Shown here in pieces: positions 10,420 through 20,479 of a DNA stretch of 64,000 bases. The translations under genes and the position numbers were made by a program. The notes under the pieces were generated by a model. That model searched no databases, was not told where the DNA came from, and was given only the letters and a program-made list of their open reading frames with translations. Source of the DNA: Symbiodinium natans (Eukaryota > Sar > Dinophyceae > Suessiales > Symbiodiniaceae); contig CAJNDS010002122.1 in NCBI GenBank assembly GCA_905221605.1, positions 344,501 through 408,500 on the forward strand, in the 5' to 3' direction. Position 1 is the stretch's first letter, and each line of letters starts with the position of its first letter.

Positions 10420-10615
10420 CAGCTCGCCTCAAGTTCGGCAAGTGTTCACGACTCGCACATATCCCAAGCTTTCGCAGTTTTTCTTAGTGTGCTCTGAACA
10501 TGTTCGATATGTGAGATTTGAATGGCTGGCTTGGCTTTGGCTGGCTCCGGTTTGGTTTCGTGATGAGTATTGTTTGGGTGGCCTCGGGGTGGGCATGTCT
10601 TCACACTTTTTGCTA

Positions 10616-10720
10616 CACCCTAAACCCTAAACCCTAAACCCTAAACCCTAAACCCTAAACCCTAAACCCTAAACCCTAAACCCTAAACCCTATAAACCCT
10701 AAACCCTAAACCCTAAACCC
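10616..10720. repeat. CCCTAAA array
   Basis: About fourteen units with one CCCTATAAA. An 85-bp unique block separates it from the opposite-facing array at 10808-10930. Confidence 0.9.
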
Positions 10721-10724
10721 TCGG

Positions 10725-10806
10725 ACCCTGGGATGTGCCTTCGCTCAATGCCCGCTGGAAGACCGGCAGCCACCGCTTCGCACGAACCTGGGGCTGCTTG
10801 GGGAGG
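10725..10806 (+). CDS. exon candidate between facing arrays
   Basis: 27 codons PWDVPSLNARWKTGSHRFAR then TWGCLGR, the only unique sequence between a CCCTAAA and a TTTAGGG array. Coding-like, but the strand disagrees with neighbours. Confidence 0.35.
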
Positions 10807-10807
10807 C

Positions 10808-10930
10808 TTAGGGTTTAGGGTTTAGGGTTTAGGGTTTAGGGTTTAGGGTTTAGGGTTTAGGGTTTAGGGTTTAGGGTTTAGGGTTTAGGGTTTAGGGTTT
10901 AGGGTTTAGGGTTCAGGGTTTAGGGTTTAG
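10808..10930. repeat. TTTAGGG array
   Basis: About seventeen units, nearly perfect. Confidence 0.95.
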
Positions 10931-10931
10931 G

Positions 10932-11094
10932 CTGCGAAGGTTGGGATGCAGAAGAGTCCAGATAAGGTTTAGATGGGTCCCAGGATAGGGCAATATCTTT
11001 ATCAAGGGACCCGTACTGGGCGAACGACCTGGTCGGCTTGCGCCATCGAGGTCGAGGGCTTAAGCGCCGCACCCCCGACTGTATCGGGGCGGCC
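10932..11094 (-). CDS. exon, 54 codons
   Basis: Minus-strand frame with FAQYGSLDKDIALSWDPSKP and YLDSSAS in a 54-codon open stretch. The right part is basic (SPRPRWRKPTR). The composition of the left half is convincingly protein-like. Family unknown. Confidence 0.45.
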
Positions 11095-11444
11095 TTTATG
11101 GTTCAGGGCTTCTTTAGGTGCTTTAGGGCTTTAGGGGTTTAGGCTGCTTTAGGCTTTAAGGGTTTAGGGGCTTAGGCCTGCTTTAGGGTTTCAGGGTTTA
11201 GGGGTTTGAGGTTTATAGGGTTCATAGGCCATAAGGGTTTAAGGCGTTCAGGGTTTTGCAACCCCAAACCCTACAGAATCTGTACGTTGCGGCGCCTGAA
11301 CAACGCGGTGTAACATGCCGCCGTCGCAGGGGATGGTAACCGACAACCAGCCTATCCTCGGCCAGAACCGCAGTCCTGCAAACCCTTCGAGTTCACGCGC
11401 CCTAAACCCTCTGGGTTTAGGGGGGTTGGGCCTTGGGGTTTAGG

Positions 11445-11660
11445 GGTTGGGGTTCGGTCTTGCATCGTTCGATTTGGGAAGCAGGGCTTTGCCGATTGGG
11501 GTGTGGGGTTTGCGGTTTTGGGCAGGTGCTGGGACGTAAACTTGCCCAAGCCCTGCAGCCACCCCTCGCACTTGTTTGCTGCTTCCGATGCATGGAGACA
11601 TTTTGTCTCGCTGCTTGAATCAATCTGCGCCCGAGAGTGAATGGAAAGCTGCGGGGGAAG
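11445..11660 (-). CDS. exon candidate, long minus frame
   Basis: Part of a 109-codon open frame. The non-repetitive part reads SRAQIDSSSETKCLHASEAA, then NKCEGWLQGLGKFTSQHLPK and a Pro-rich tail. The end toward 11440 merges into telomere-like CCTAAACCC, which is repeat translation. Function unknown. Confidence 0.45.
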
Positions 11661-11689
11661 CCTTCCCAACCTGAAAACCAAAATCCTAC

Positions 11690-11796
11690 AACCCTTCAGC
11701 CCTACACTATGTTGCTTTTAAGGGCTTAGGGGCTTCAGTTTCCAACCCTTCAGCCCTACACTCTGTTGCTTTTAAGGGCTTAGGGTTTCAGTTTCA
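11690..11796. repeat. 54-bp direct duplication
   Basis: AACCCTTCAGCCCTACACT and the following bases occur at 11690-11743 and again from 11744, nearly identical. A recent tandem duplication. Confidence 0.85.
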
Positions 11797-11942
11797 AGGT
11801 TCAGGGCTTGTGGAAAACCTGAGCCCAAGCCCTTGACCAAACTGTTAGGGTTCAGGAGTTCCTGTTCTCTTATGTACGAACCCTAAACCCTAAACCCTAA
11901 ACCCTAAACCCTAAACCCTAAACCCTGAACCCAGAACCACTT

Positions 11943-12028
11943 TTAGGCAGCCTCCTCCACTTCTATCAGGTGCTCTCGGTCCCACTCAGGGTTCGTGGAG
12001 CCCCAGACGGCGACGCTGCCGGAAGCCC
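11943..12028 (-). CDS. terminal exon, C2-like end possible
   Basis: CCAG acceptor, then GASGSVAVWGSTNPEWDREH and LIEVEEAA, ending in TAA at 11943-11945. The frame is clean and acidic at the end, as expected of a C-terminus. The NPEWDRE segment recalls the NPvWnE strand of C2 domains, but 28 residues are too few to claim it. Confidence 0.55.
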
Positions 12029-12249
12029 CTGGTTTGGGGTTTAGGGTTTAGGGTTTAGGGTTGAGGGTGGTTGAGGGTTTAGGGTTTAAGGTTTAAGGTT
12101 TAAATTTAAGGCTTAGGGTTTAGGGTTTAGGCTCCCAGACAGCGTGCGGCGAGGAAGCTTTAAAGGGCGGAGGGATTTAGGGATTTAGGGCTTTTGGGTT
12201 TAGGGTTTAGGGTTTGGAATTGCGGGTTTAAGGGCTTTCGGGTTGAAGG

Positions 12250-12365
12250 CTGAAAGCTTTAGGGTTTAGGGCTTTAGGGCTTTAGGGCTTTAGGGCTTTA
12301 GGGCGTTAGGGCTTTAGGGCTTTAGGGCTTTTGGGCTTTAAGGCTTTAGGGCTTCAGGGCTGAGG
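12250..12365. repeat. GGCTTTAG octamer tract
   Basis: Tandem GGGCTTTAG-type units, a variant of the telomere-like repeat; a longer version lies at 34620-34900. Confidence 0.8.
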
Positions 12366-12921
12366 GCCTTCGGTTTAGGGTTTTGGTGGGGCTTAGGGCT
12401 TGTGGGGCTCCAAGACCTGGATAAGCTCTGGGTTGAGGGTCTTAGGGCTTCAGGGGTCAGATGGACCCTGAACCCTGAACCCAAAAAACCCGAAGCCCTA
12501 AACCTGAGGGGGTTTGGACGCTTCGGAAAACAAGAGTTTAGGAGGCTCTGGGTCCCACTTCAGCGGCACCAATCCACACTAATGAAATGAATCCTAAAGC
12601 CCCAAACCTTCAACCCTCAACCCTAAACCCTAAATCCTAAACCCTGTGGAGGGGCGGTGGGGTTGAAGTTGTCATTGAGGATTTAGGGTTAAGGTTGGGA
12701 TGTTCCCCCTTATTCTACCCCCCCCCCCCCCGAAAAAAAAAAAAACAAACCCTAAACCCTAAACCTGGATGGGGATTGTAGATCCCAATTGTAAGGGTGT
12801 CGTGTTGCAAGGTTGCAGGGGTGTGAGGTTTAGAGTTTAAGGTGTAGGGGCGGGCTGAGGGTTTAGGGCTAGGGTTTTAGAGTTTAGGGGTTAGGGGTTT
12901 GGTCTCGCCCCTAAGTGCCAC

Positions 12922-12976
12922 CTTGTGCTACTGCGACATGGTCGTCGACGTAGAAGAAGTTGAAGATATTCAGATC
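12922..12976 (-). CDS. 55-nt exon with good splice sites on both ends
   Basis: TTGCAG|GAT acceptor and CAAG|GTGGCA donor bracket DLNIFNFFYVDDHVAVAQ. Plus-strand alternative frames exist (a 33-codon frame ending ...SLTQLQP stop). I prefer minus because both splice signals fit. The YVDD string is noted under rejected items. Confidence 0.45.
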
Positions 12977-13407
12977 CTGCAATCCTTGACTCAGTTGCAA
13001 CCCTAGACCTTAAACCCTAAACCCAGGATTGAGGGTTTAGGGTTTTGGTTTGGGGTTTGGGTTTGCCAGAGTGCGGATCTTCATATGGTCCCCTACCTCC
13101 TTCGAAGGGACCTGAGGTACGGGCCCTTCATTTGTTTTGGGTATATAAGGGCTATATAAGGGGTGTACCTTTGTAAGGGCCCATACTACGGGGCCATGTA
13201 ACCACCCTTAGATAACCCCACATCCTACAATCCCAGAAGCGCTGAAGCACCTGAAGGGGCCCTGTATTGCTTAGGGCTTAGGGTCTAGGGTTTAGGGTTA
13301 GGGGGTTTAAGGCTTAGGGTTTGGGGTTTAGGGTTTTGGGTGTAGGGTTTGGGGTTTAGGGTTCGGGGTTTAGGGTTTAGTGTTCAGGGTTTAGGGTTAT
13401 GACTTAC

Positions 13408-13518
13408 CCCTCATACCCAGAGGCTCCAGTTGTCGTACTATCATGGATGCAGGTTGCGGGGATTCGCGAGGCCCAGCGAGCCCATTCAGCAGCATTAGCC
13501 CGTCATCTAGCCCAAAAC
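13408..13518 (-). CDS. exon with GTAAGT donor
   Basis: Acceptor TGCAAG|GT, frame FGLDDGLMLLNGLAGPRESP and on to LEPLGMRG, ending at a consensus GTAAGT donor. The array immediately upstream in transcript sense (13555-13860) would be intron sequence. Confidence 0.5.
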
Positions 13519-13554
13519 CTTGCAGACGGTGCCGAACCCCAATCCCTGCCCATA

Positions 13555-13870
13555 ACCCTAAACCCTTTAAACCCTTTAAACCCTCTATACCCTTTAAACC
13601 CTTTAAATCCTTAAAACCCGCTAAACCCTTTAAACCCTGTAAACCCTTTAAACCCATTACACCCTTAAAACCCTTTAAACCCTTTAAGCCTTAAGCCCTA
13701 AAAACCCCAAAAACCCTAAAAACCCTAAAACCCTAAAACCCTAAAACCCTAAAACCCTAAAAACTATAAAAACACTAAAAACCCTAAAAACCCTAAAACC
13801 CTAAAAACCCTAAAAACCCCCAAAACCCTAAAAACCCCAAAGACCCTAAAAACCCTAAACCCTAAGCCCT
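13555..13870. repeat. CCCTTTAAA and CCCTAAAAA variant arrays
   Basis: Nine-base CCCTTTAAA units (13559-13685) give way to CCCTAAAA/CCCTAAAAA units (13690-13860). Each variant is locally homogeneous. Confidence 0.9.
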
Positions 13871-13894
13871 AAGCCCTAAACCCCCAACCTTCAG

Positions 13895-13977
13895 GCCAGG
13901 GGGCGTGCGTCCTCAAACTTTGCGTCGCCCTCGGGGCCTGGGCCAAAGCCTTCAAATGGCCAAGACCAGTCCTCGGG
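13895..13977 (-). CDS. exon candidate
   Basis: Minus frame PEDWSWPFEGFGPGPEGDAK then FEDARPLA. Acidic, Trp/Phe-rich, clearly not repeat-derived. It ends CTG|GCCTGA, where a GC donor would be needed to avoid the stop. Confidence 0.5.
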
Positions 13978-14314
13978 TTTAGGGTTTAGGGTTTAGGGCT
14001 TAGGGCTTAGGGTTTAGGGTTTAGGGTTTAGGGTTTAGTATTTAGGGTTTAGGGTTTAGGGTTTAGGGTTTAGGGGGTTCTTAAGGTGGCCCAGGAACCA
14101 ATATGAAAATAGAGGGTACCCTTTTTGGGGTTAGGTTACCTTACAGGGGGACAGAAGGCGGCCCACCCTAGACCCTAAACCCTGAACCCTAAACCCACGA
14201 ACCCCACCTTCTATGAGAGCGCAGGTGTGCCGAAGTCCGCCTGTCGGGCCGGATGGGTTTGGTAGGTGTTAAGGGCTTAGGGCTTAGGGCTTAGGGCTTA
14301 GAGCTTAGGGTTTT

Positions 14315-14397
14315 AGGATTCATTCTTGCCATCGCTGCGCGCGTGACACATGCCGAAAACCAGGCTTTCCCAGACAAGGGTTGCAACTTCTTGTAGC
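14315..14397 (-). CDS. exon candidate, strand uncertain
   Basis: Minus reads QEVATLVWESLVFGMCHARS DGKNES. Plus reads FILAIAARVTHAENQAFPDK GCNFL. Both are open; minus is preferred only for agreement with 13.4-18.3 kb neighbours. Confidence 0.35.
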
Positions 14398-14503
14398 CCC
14401 TGGTTCTGAGTAGGGAATGAGGGATTGGGGCCCTATGCCAGCCAGGTAGATGACACATCTGCCTTTCAAGCCATCTTTGGACCAAAAAACCTGACATATG
14501 GCA

Positions 14504-14505
14504 GT

Positions 14506-14538
<33 letters not shown>
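14504..14538. repeat. poly-G run of about 34 bases
   Basis: The longest of many G or C homopolymers in the window (others at 5825, 6140, 6402, 17049, 27340, 30498, 30880, 31068, 40021, 45113). Proline or glycine ORFs around them are artefacts. Confidence 0.9.
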
Positions 14539-14540
<2 letters not shown>

Positions 14541-14708
14541 AGCAACCCCAAACACCAAACCCCAAAAGCCCTAAACCCCTAAACTCCAAACCCCAACCCT
14601 CAACCCTAAACCCTAAACCCTAAACCCTAAACCCTAAACCCTTAACCCCAAGCCCTCAACCCTAAACCCTCCTGAAAACCCTAAACCCTAAACTCTAAAC
14701 CCTAAACT

Positions 14709-14769
14709 CTTCCCTGCGGTCCTGGCCAAAGGCCATCACGTTGTTGGTGATGGGCTGGAAGGCCTTGGG
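14709..14769 (-). CDS. exon candidate
   Basis: Acceptor GTCAG|CCC then PKAFQPITNNVMAFGQDRRE EF on minus, between a degenerate CCCTAAA stretch and a 150-bp TTTAGGG array. Good coding composition; function unknown. Confidence 0.45.
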
Positions 14770-14781
14770 CTGACTTCTATT

Positions 14782-14930
14782 GGGTTTAGGGTTTAGGGTT
14801 TAGGGTTTAGGGTTTAGGGTTTAGGGTTTAGGGTTTAGGGTTTAGGGTTTAGGGTTTAGGGTTTAGGGTTTAGGGTTTAGGGCTTAGGGTTTAGGGTTTA
14901 GGGTTTAGGGTTTAGGGTTTAGGGTTTCTG
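14782..14930. repeat. TTTAGGG array
   Basis: About twenty-one units, one CTTAGGG. Confidence 0.95.
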
Positions 14931-15206
14931 GGGCTGTAGGCTTTCGGCCTTCGGGGGCTGGTACCGAGGGTTGGGGACTTTAGAAACTTTTCACCCTAGA
15001 CGCTTTCCAAAAAATGCCACCCAAAACCCTCAAACCCGAATCCTCCGTCCCGAGCCCTAGACCCTATAGATCCTAAATCCGATTTTTCTGGTTTAGGGTT
15101 TAGGGTTTAGGGTTTGGGGTTTGGGGTTTGGGGTTTTGGGGTTTAGGGCTTAGGGTTTACAGATCCTAAAGCCCAAGCCCTGCCATCAGAATCTTCCCAA
15201 GTTGGG

Positions 15207-15215
15207 TGTCAGGGT

Positions 15216-15303
<88 letters not shown>

Positions 15304-15306
15304 GGT
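15207..15306. repeat. homogeneous TTGAGGG array
   Basis: Fourteen identical TTGAGGG units, a one-base variant of the telomere unit. The complement, CCCTCAA, forms another pure array at 22679-22812. Confidence 0.95.
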
Positions 15307-15318
15307 GCGGGGTTTAAG

Positions 15319-15385
15319 GTTTCAACGGACTTCAGGGCCTTGCAGAGCGGCATCCTGACCCCCGCCTTCTTTGCTTCAAAAGAGG
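15319..15385 (-). CDS. exon candidate
   Basis: Minus frame SFEAKKAGVRMPLCKALKSV ET. Same strand as other candidates in 13-18 kb. Confidence 0.4.
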
Positions 15386-15469
15386 ACCCTAAACCCTAAA
15401 CCCTAAACCCTAAACCCCAAACCCCAAAACCCCAAACCCCAAAACCCTAAACCCTAAACCCTAATTTCC

Positions 15470-15540
15470 AAACCTGGGGACCATCGTCGTGCGCTTCTCG
15501 GGCGAGGGCCACTTGAAGCCTTGGTAGTTTTGCGCCATTT
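15470..15540 (-). CDS. exon candidate
   Basis: Minus frame MAQNYQGFKWPSPEKRTTMV PR, ending in an AGGTTTGG donor-like site. A second minus frame is also open, so the phase is unsure. Confidence 0.35.
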
Positions 15541-16139
15541 TTGGGTAGGATTTCGTGTCGCCCACAACCGCAAACCAGGCTTTTTGGGGGTTTCAAGGGC
15601 TGATTCCTGTCTCAGTGTTTCGCTTCGGCTTGAGGATCGAGGGACTCATTACAGGGTTCAGGACTTTGGGGTTTTTAACAGATTCATCCAGTAGGCACCC
15701 CCCCCCCTCCCCCCCCCCACCCAACAACGGCTCTGTTGGGGGTTTCGCTTGTAGACCTGCTTTTGTACCGACTGGCCAAGGCCCCCGATCCTGCAAGTGA
15801 GTCGTGTTTGCGAGGCTGCATGGCTTTGACAACGCCATGGCAGGAGATGTCTTGACCTCTTCAGCGGGTGATCGCGCGCAGTTTGGCGCTGAGATTTGTC
15901 CAAAACTGCGGCAAACCCCACCGAACCCTAAGCCGTAAACCCTGCAGATGCAACAAAAGAAAGAGATTCCCAAAAGCGACCGGGAGGCGGGCGAAGTAGC
16001 CTGGGCTGCGGCTTTAAGCTTCTTCGTCCACACCCTCCTCTACCTCAAAGTCTCCCTAAACCCTAAACCCTAAACCCTAAACCCTACACCCTAAATCCTA
16101 AACCCTAAACCTTAAACACTCAACCCTGGAACCTAGACC

Positions 16140-16580
16140 TCCGCTCTCTCTCTCTCTCTCTTTTCTTTCTTCCGTTGTCTGTGCTCCTTCCGAATTTTCT
16201 TTGCATCGCCTACTCCCCCCAAATCATCACCTCTGTCAGATCGGGCCCTTGACGTCCAACCTTACAGGGGGAATCGGGGGAGTTCGTAAGCGGACACAAA
16301 GTGGAGCTATACATGCATCCTACAGTTCCTAAAAGGACCTGAAAATTGCGCGTAGTCTTTAAGCCGGGTGGCTTGGGTGGGACTTGGGCCACTCAGGAAC
16401 AGAAGCTCTTCCCACAAAGATACCCAGTGGGAGGGAACAGGCACACGTGCCGTAGCAAAAATCAGGGGAAAAGTAAATTCAGCATCTCCCTTTTAGCTGC
16501 ACAAACTCCCAGAGTGTCTCCCTGGCATGTGGGGCAGTGCCTGTAACTGAAGGCACCACCCCAACCAGAAGGGAGGCGGT
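16140..16580. other. non-repetitive stretch without a supported gene
   Basis: About 430 bp of unique sequence with a short CT microsatellite at its left edge. Frames of 60-66 codons exist on both strands but none is convincing. Confidence 0.4.
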
Positions 16581-16673
16581 GACGCGATTCAGGTTAGTGT
16601 TTATGGTTTAGGGTTTAGGGTTTAGGGTTTAGGGTTTAGGGCTAGGGTTTAGGGTTTAGGCCCTTAAAGACGG

Positions 16674-16772
16674 CTAGGACCGTTCCGGGCAGCCAAAGAA
16701 GAAGCCGCCGAAGCCCAACATCTCGAACACCCCGTTCTGGTTGACGCGTTTGGTGCCTTGTGGCCCCAACGG
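16674..16772 (-). CDS. exon candidate, Gly/Phe-rich
   Basis: Minus frame PLGPQGTKRVNQNGVFEMLG then FGGFFFGCPERS before a TAG. Well-formed protein segment with no repeat character. Family not recognised. Confidence 0.5.
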   Translation of the reverse strand, partial: PLGPQGTKRVNQNGVFEMLGFGGFFFGCPERS

Positions 16773-17564
16773 ACATGAGGAACAAAACAAGGGCTTAGGG
16801 TTTAGGGTTTAGGGCGAGGGTTCAAGGTTCAGGGTTTAGGGTTTAGGGTAGGGTGTGCCAGAAAAAGAACCAAAACGCGGGGGGGGTGGGGGGGGGTAGG
16901 GGGGGGTCCCCGGGCAGCTTTTCCATGGAGGGCCAGGGACCACCCACACGGCATAAACTCACGGACCATAGGCGGTTTCGCACAGGACATAGGGGCCCTT
17001 TGGGAAAAAACCACCCACCCCTGCCCTACCCACCCTGCCCCCCCACACCCCCCCCCCCCCCCCCCCCCCCCCCCCCGCCCTACACCCCCCCTACCCCCCC
17101 ACCCCCCTACCCCCCCCCCCACCAACTTTGGCATCCTTTGACCTGACGAACGCGTTTAAACCTTTCAACTATTATGCTCCAGCGGGGTCGGCGGCTTGAG
17201 CCGGAGGCTCTTAAATTTAGGGTTTAGGGTTTAGGGTTTAGGGTTTAGGGTTTAGGGTTTCGGGCTTCGGGCTTAGGGCTTAGGGCTTACTCTGCCGAAA
17301 AACCCGAAGTGAAACCTAGACCCCAATGTTTGAGGGGGAGGGTTCAGGGTTCAGGGTTTCGGGCTTAGGGTTTGGAGTTTAGGGTGGAGGGTGTAGGTAG
17401 TGTTTAGGGGTCTAGGGACATTCATCTCGCTTGGATACTGGCTGCAGGAGCGTCAAAGTATGGGTTCAGGGTTGCAGGCTCAGGGCTCCAAAAGTCACTT
17501 CAGGGTTTAGGGTTTAGGGCTTAGGGTTTAGGGTTTAGGGTTTAGGGTTTAGGGTTCCTCATTA

Positions 17565-17660
17565 AGCAACATGCCATGAAACTATGCAGGGGGTCCTTAA
17601 TACGATTTAAGGTCTATACTCCTCAACTAAGGGGCCTAAGGGGTATTGGGCTCTTCGGCG
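17565..17660. mobile_element. hairpin family 3 fragment
   Basis: Contains GTCCTTAATACGATTTAAGG and ends GGGGTATTGGGCTCTTCGG. Related copies occur at 17812-17925, 18308-18412, 23210-23312, 32044-32148 and in the arms of 19041-19962. Confidence 0.6.
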
Positions 17661-17811
17661 TTTCTGCTGCCTCAAGTCAGCAAAATTCTTTCCCTAAACC
17701 CTAAACCCTAAACCCTAAACCCTAAACCCTACTAACCCCTATGACAACCCCCATCTAACAACCAGATACGACCCGTAGGGACGACTCCAAGGGCCGTCAC
17801 GGAGTTTGATA

Positions 17812-17925
17812 TCCCCAAAGAGCCCAATACTTTTTAAAAGGAATATCAGCCAGGAATATGCCTTAAGTCATATTACGGATCCCTAGAATAAGGAGTAGCG
17901 GGGGGCTCTTTGGCAGCCCCTGTTT
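17812..17925. mobile_element. hairpin family 3
   Basis: Terminal inverted repeats CCAAAGAGCCC and GGGGCTCTTTGG surround an imperfect palindrome rich in TTAAG/AATATTCC and GGATCCC. Short, non-coding, MITE-like. Confidence 0.7.
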
Positions 17926-18077
17926 TGTAGGGTTGCTACATACACCCCACCCCCCACTTCCGAGCCCCTTTAACCCCAATGCCCCAAACCCTCTAAGGTC
18001 AGAAGAAGACTGCAGTCTGCCCTCAAACCCTAAGCCATACACCCTATACCCTATAAAGCCAAACCCTGAACCCTAAA

Positions 18078-18172
18078 CCCTAGGGTTTAGGGTTTAGGGT
18101 TTAGGGTTTAGGGTTTAGGGTTTAGGGTTTAGGGTTTAGGGTTTAGGGTTTAGGGTTTAGGGTTTAGGGTTC
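18078..18172. repeat. head-to-head junction and TTTAGGG array
   Basis: CCCTAAACCCTAGGGTTTAG at about 18072-18091 joins a CCCTAAA tract directly to a TTTAGGG array with no spacer; about thirteen units follow. Confidence 0.9.
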
Positions 18173-18262
18173 CCCAAAGCAGAGCCACTGTTCTCAAAGC
18201 GTTGCACTGCAGTCACCAGGCCATCCACATACCAGCCCCGGTCAAGCGGAGATGGAGGCGCG
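18171..18262 (-). CDS. exon candidate
   Basis: Minus frame APPSPLDRGWYVDGLVTAVQ then RFENSGSALG, 30 codons, aromatic and amphipathic. Coding-like; product unknown. Confidence 0.5.
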
Positions 18263-18307
18263 ACCTGTATCATTATGTGGGGGGCTTAGGGCTTCGGGTC
18301 TAGGGGC

Positions 18308-18412
18308 CCCAAAGAGCCCAACACCCCTTAAGGAACACGCCTTAAAGCGTATCGGGACCCTTCGTGTGATTTAAGGTACAGTAGAGTACTTGTTTAAGGG
18401 GCATTGGGCTCT
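18308..18412. mobile_element. hairpin family 3
   Basis: CCAAAGAGCCCAACACCCCT at the left and GGGGCATTGGGCTCTGTGGG at the right, with GGGACCC...GTGATTTAAGG inside. Inverted termini are visible. Confidence 0.7.
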
Positions 18413-18912
18413 GTGGGTCTGGCGCCCCAGCCAACAAACCTATAAATCACTAAGCCGCCGATGAACCCTAAACATTACCCCCGAAACCCCAAACTTCAAG
18501 GCCACCTTCCAAAAAGGGTTTAGGGTTTAGGGTTTAGGGTTTAGGGTTTAGGGTTTAGGGTTTTAGGGTTTTAGGGTTTTAGGGTTTTAGGGTTTAGGGG
18601 TATCCTGAACTCTCAAGCCTGAATCATGCGGTCCTTTCTGTCCAATCCTAAGCCGCAAACTCTCCAAAACCCTCAACCCAAAAGAGGCCAACTGAGGGGC
18701 CATTCGTGCCTTGTGCGCCTCCAAACCCGGGTTTCGGGTTTAGGGTGCAGGCTCGCTCGCAGAATAACCTGCCTAGCAAAGCCCTTGAAACTCAAGACCC
18801 TCAACCCGAAACCATGAAGGCTGAAACTTAGCCGCGTACACACAAATAAGCCCTTAACCTTAAACCCTGGAAGACCTCAGCCGCAGGAGAAGATTTGTTT
18901 TTGCAGTCGGCC

Positions 18913-19014
18913 CTAGAGGCGTTCTGGCTTTAGGTTGAAGACTTCAGGTTTCTGGGGGTTGACGGGTGTAGGAAACAGCGCCGAGTCTTTACGCTTTCTG
19001 AGCTTCTGGGTTTC
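18913..19014 (-). CDS. exon candidate, strand uncertain
   Basis: Minus frame ETQKLRKRKDSALFPTPVNP then QKPEVFNLKPERL and TAG, after an ATAG|GAAACC acceptor. A plus frame (TLEDLSRRRRFVFAVGPRGV) is also plausible. Confidence 0.35.
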   Translation of the reverse strand, partial: ETQKLRKRKDSALFPTPVNPQKPEVFNLKPERL

Positions 19015-19040
19015 CTATACCCCTATAAACACCTAACCCC

Positions 19041-19962
19041 AGAGAGCCCAATGCCCCTTAATTCAGGAATATACATAAATTATAAAGTTAGAGGGTCGCC
19101 CTACCATGCTTTGCTATGGGGAATGAGTCCTGGCTTGGAGGCAGACAAGCTCAATCTGATACGCTTGGGGGGGGCAAACTGAGACACATTCTGATACACT
19201 CTGATACACTTAAGGCGCTGAATCTGAGACACTTCTAGCTGGAACTGAGACACGCTCTGATACACTCCAGGGCTCAAACTGAAACACTTCCAGCTCGAAC
19301 TGAGACACGCTCTGATACACTCAAGGCGTCTCAGAGAGGCCCTGTGACGCGTCTCAGAGAGGCCCCGCGACGCGTCTCAGAGAGGCCCCGCAACACGTCT
19401 CAGGGCCTCTGAGACGCCTTCTGAGACGCCCCGGCCCGGAAACTGAGACACCAATGTGGGCAGCTGAGACGCCTCTCTGAGACGCCCCTTCTGAGACACG
19501 TCTCGAGGCCTCTCTGAGACGCGTCGCGGGACCTCTCTGAGACGCGTCTCGGGGCCTCTCTGAGACGCGTGTCGGGCCGTCTCAGTTCAGGCCGGAACGT
19601 GTGTCAGTTAACACCGGGAAGCGTATCAGTTCAGGCAGGAATGTGTCTCAGTTGACACCGGGAATCGTGTCAGTTCAGGCCGGAATGCGTGTCAGTTGAC
19701 ACCGGGAAGCGTATCAGTTCAGGCCGGAAGGTGTATCAGTTCAGGCCGGGAAGTGTATCTGCGCACCAAATTGTCTGGACTCATCTACCATAGCAGCAGC
19801 GGTCATACCATGGTAGAGCAACCCCACAATTATAAAGGGATCCTCAATATGATTTAAGAAATATTCCTTTTACGAAAGACGTATAAATTTGGCTCTTAAA
19901 TTATTCAGGGATCTTAACCTGATTTAAGCAATATTCCTTAGATAAGGGCTGGGCTCTTTGGG
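19041..19962. mobile_element. nested palindromic element with GAGACAC/GAGACGCG core
   Basis: Family 3 termini (AGAGAGCCCAATGCCCC left, GGGCTGGGCTCTTTGG right) enclose a second inverted repeat (CCCTACCATGC...GACTCAT versus its complement near 19780-19825). Inside that lies a field of CTGAGACAC, CTGATACACTC and GAGACGCGTCTCAGAGAGGC units. Left units read GATACACT/GAGACAC and right units GTGTATCAG/GTGTCAG, so the core is itself a large imperfect palindrome centred near 19440. No ORF. Confidence 0.7.
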
Positions 19963-19968
19963 CCTATG

Positions 19969-20072
19969 CCTGAAGGTCCCTAAACCCTAAACCCTAAACC
20001 CTCAATCCTAAACCCTAAACCCTAAACCCTAAACCCTAAACCTAAACCCTAAACACCTACCCTGAAGGTCCC
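19969..20072. repeat. CCCTAAA array flanked by 12-bp duplication
   Basis: CCTGAAGGTCCC occurs at 19969-19980 and 20061-20072; between them are about eleven CCCTAAA units. The duplication contains AG|GT on plus. Plus sequence after the second copy is open (VPGAPCRAATTAFRVAR), up to CCAG|GTACCT. Confidence 0.7.
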
Positions 20073-20479
20073 AGGTGCGCCCTGCCGCGCAGCAACAACA
20101 GCGTTCCGCGTCGCCAGGTACCTTGTCAGAGGCCCCAGGGGGTTTAGGGTTTAGCGTTTAGCGTTTAGGGTTTAGGGTTTGCCCTCCCAAACCCCAAACC
20201 CTGAAGCCGAAACCCACATGGGGGTTTCCGAAAATAGAAAGGCTTCCATTCTATTTGGGGTGTAGAAGAGGTACCCCTATTTTGGGAACACATGAACGCC
20301 GCCTTTTAACTCCAAAGGTTTGAGGGGTTTTAGGGAAGGTCATACCCTCAACCTGACCCCAAAACCATCACATCCCTAGGCCGCACGGCACCCCAAAACC
20401 GGCTGGGTTTAGGGTTTAGGGTTAGGGTTTGGGGTTTGGGGTTTGAGGTTTAGGGTTTGGGGTTTAGGGTTTGGGGGGC

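Noticed and set aside
12922-12976. Reverse transcriptase active site (YVDD in NFFYVDDHVAV)
   Set aside because: Only 18 residues, no neighbouring RT motifs on minus; kept as an unknown exon.
16829-17146. Gly-rich or Pro-rich ORFs around 17.0 kb
   Set aside because: Result of long G/C homopolymers. The short unique middle (16915-17000) gives no convincing frame.
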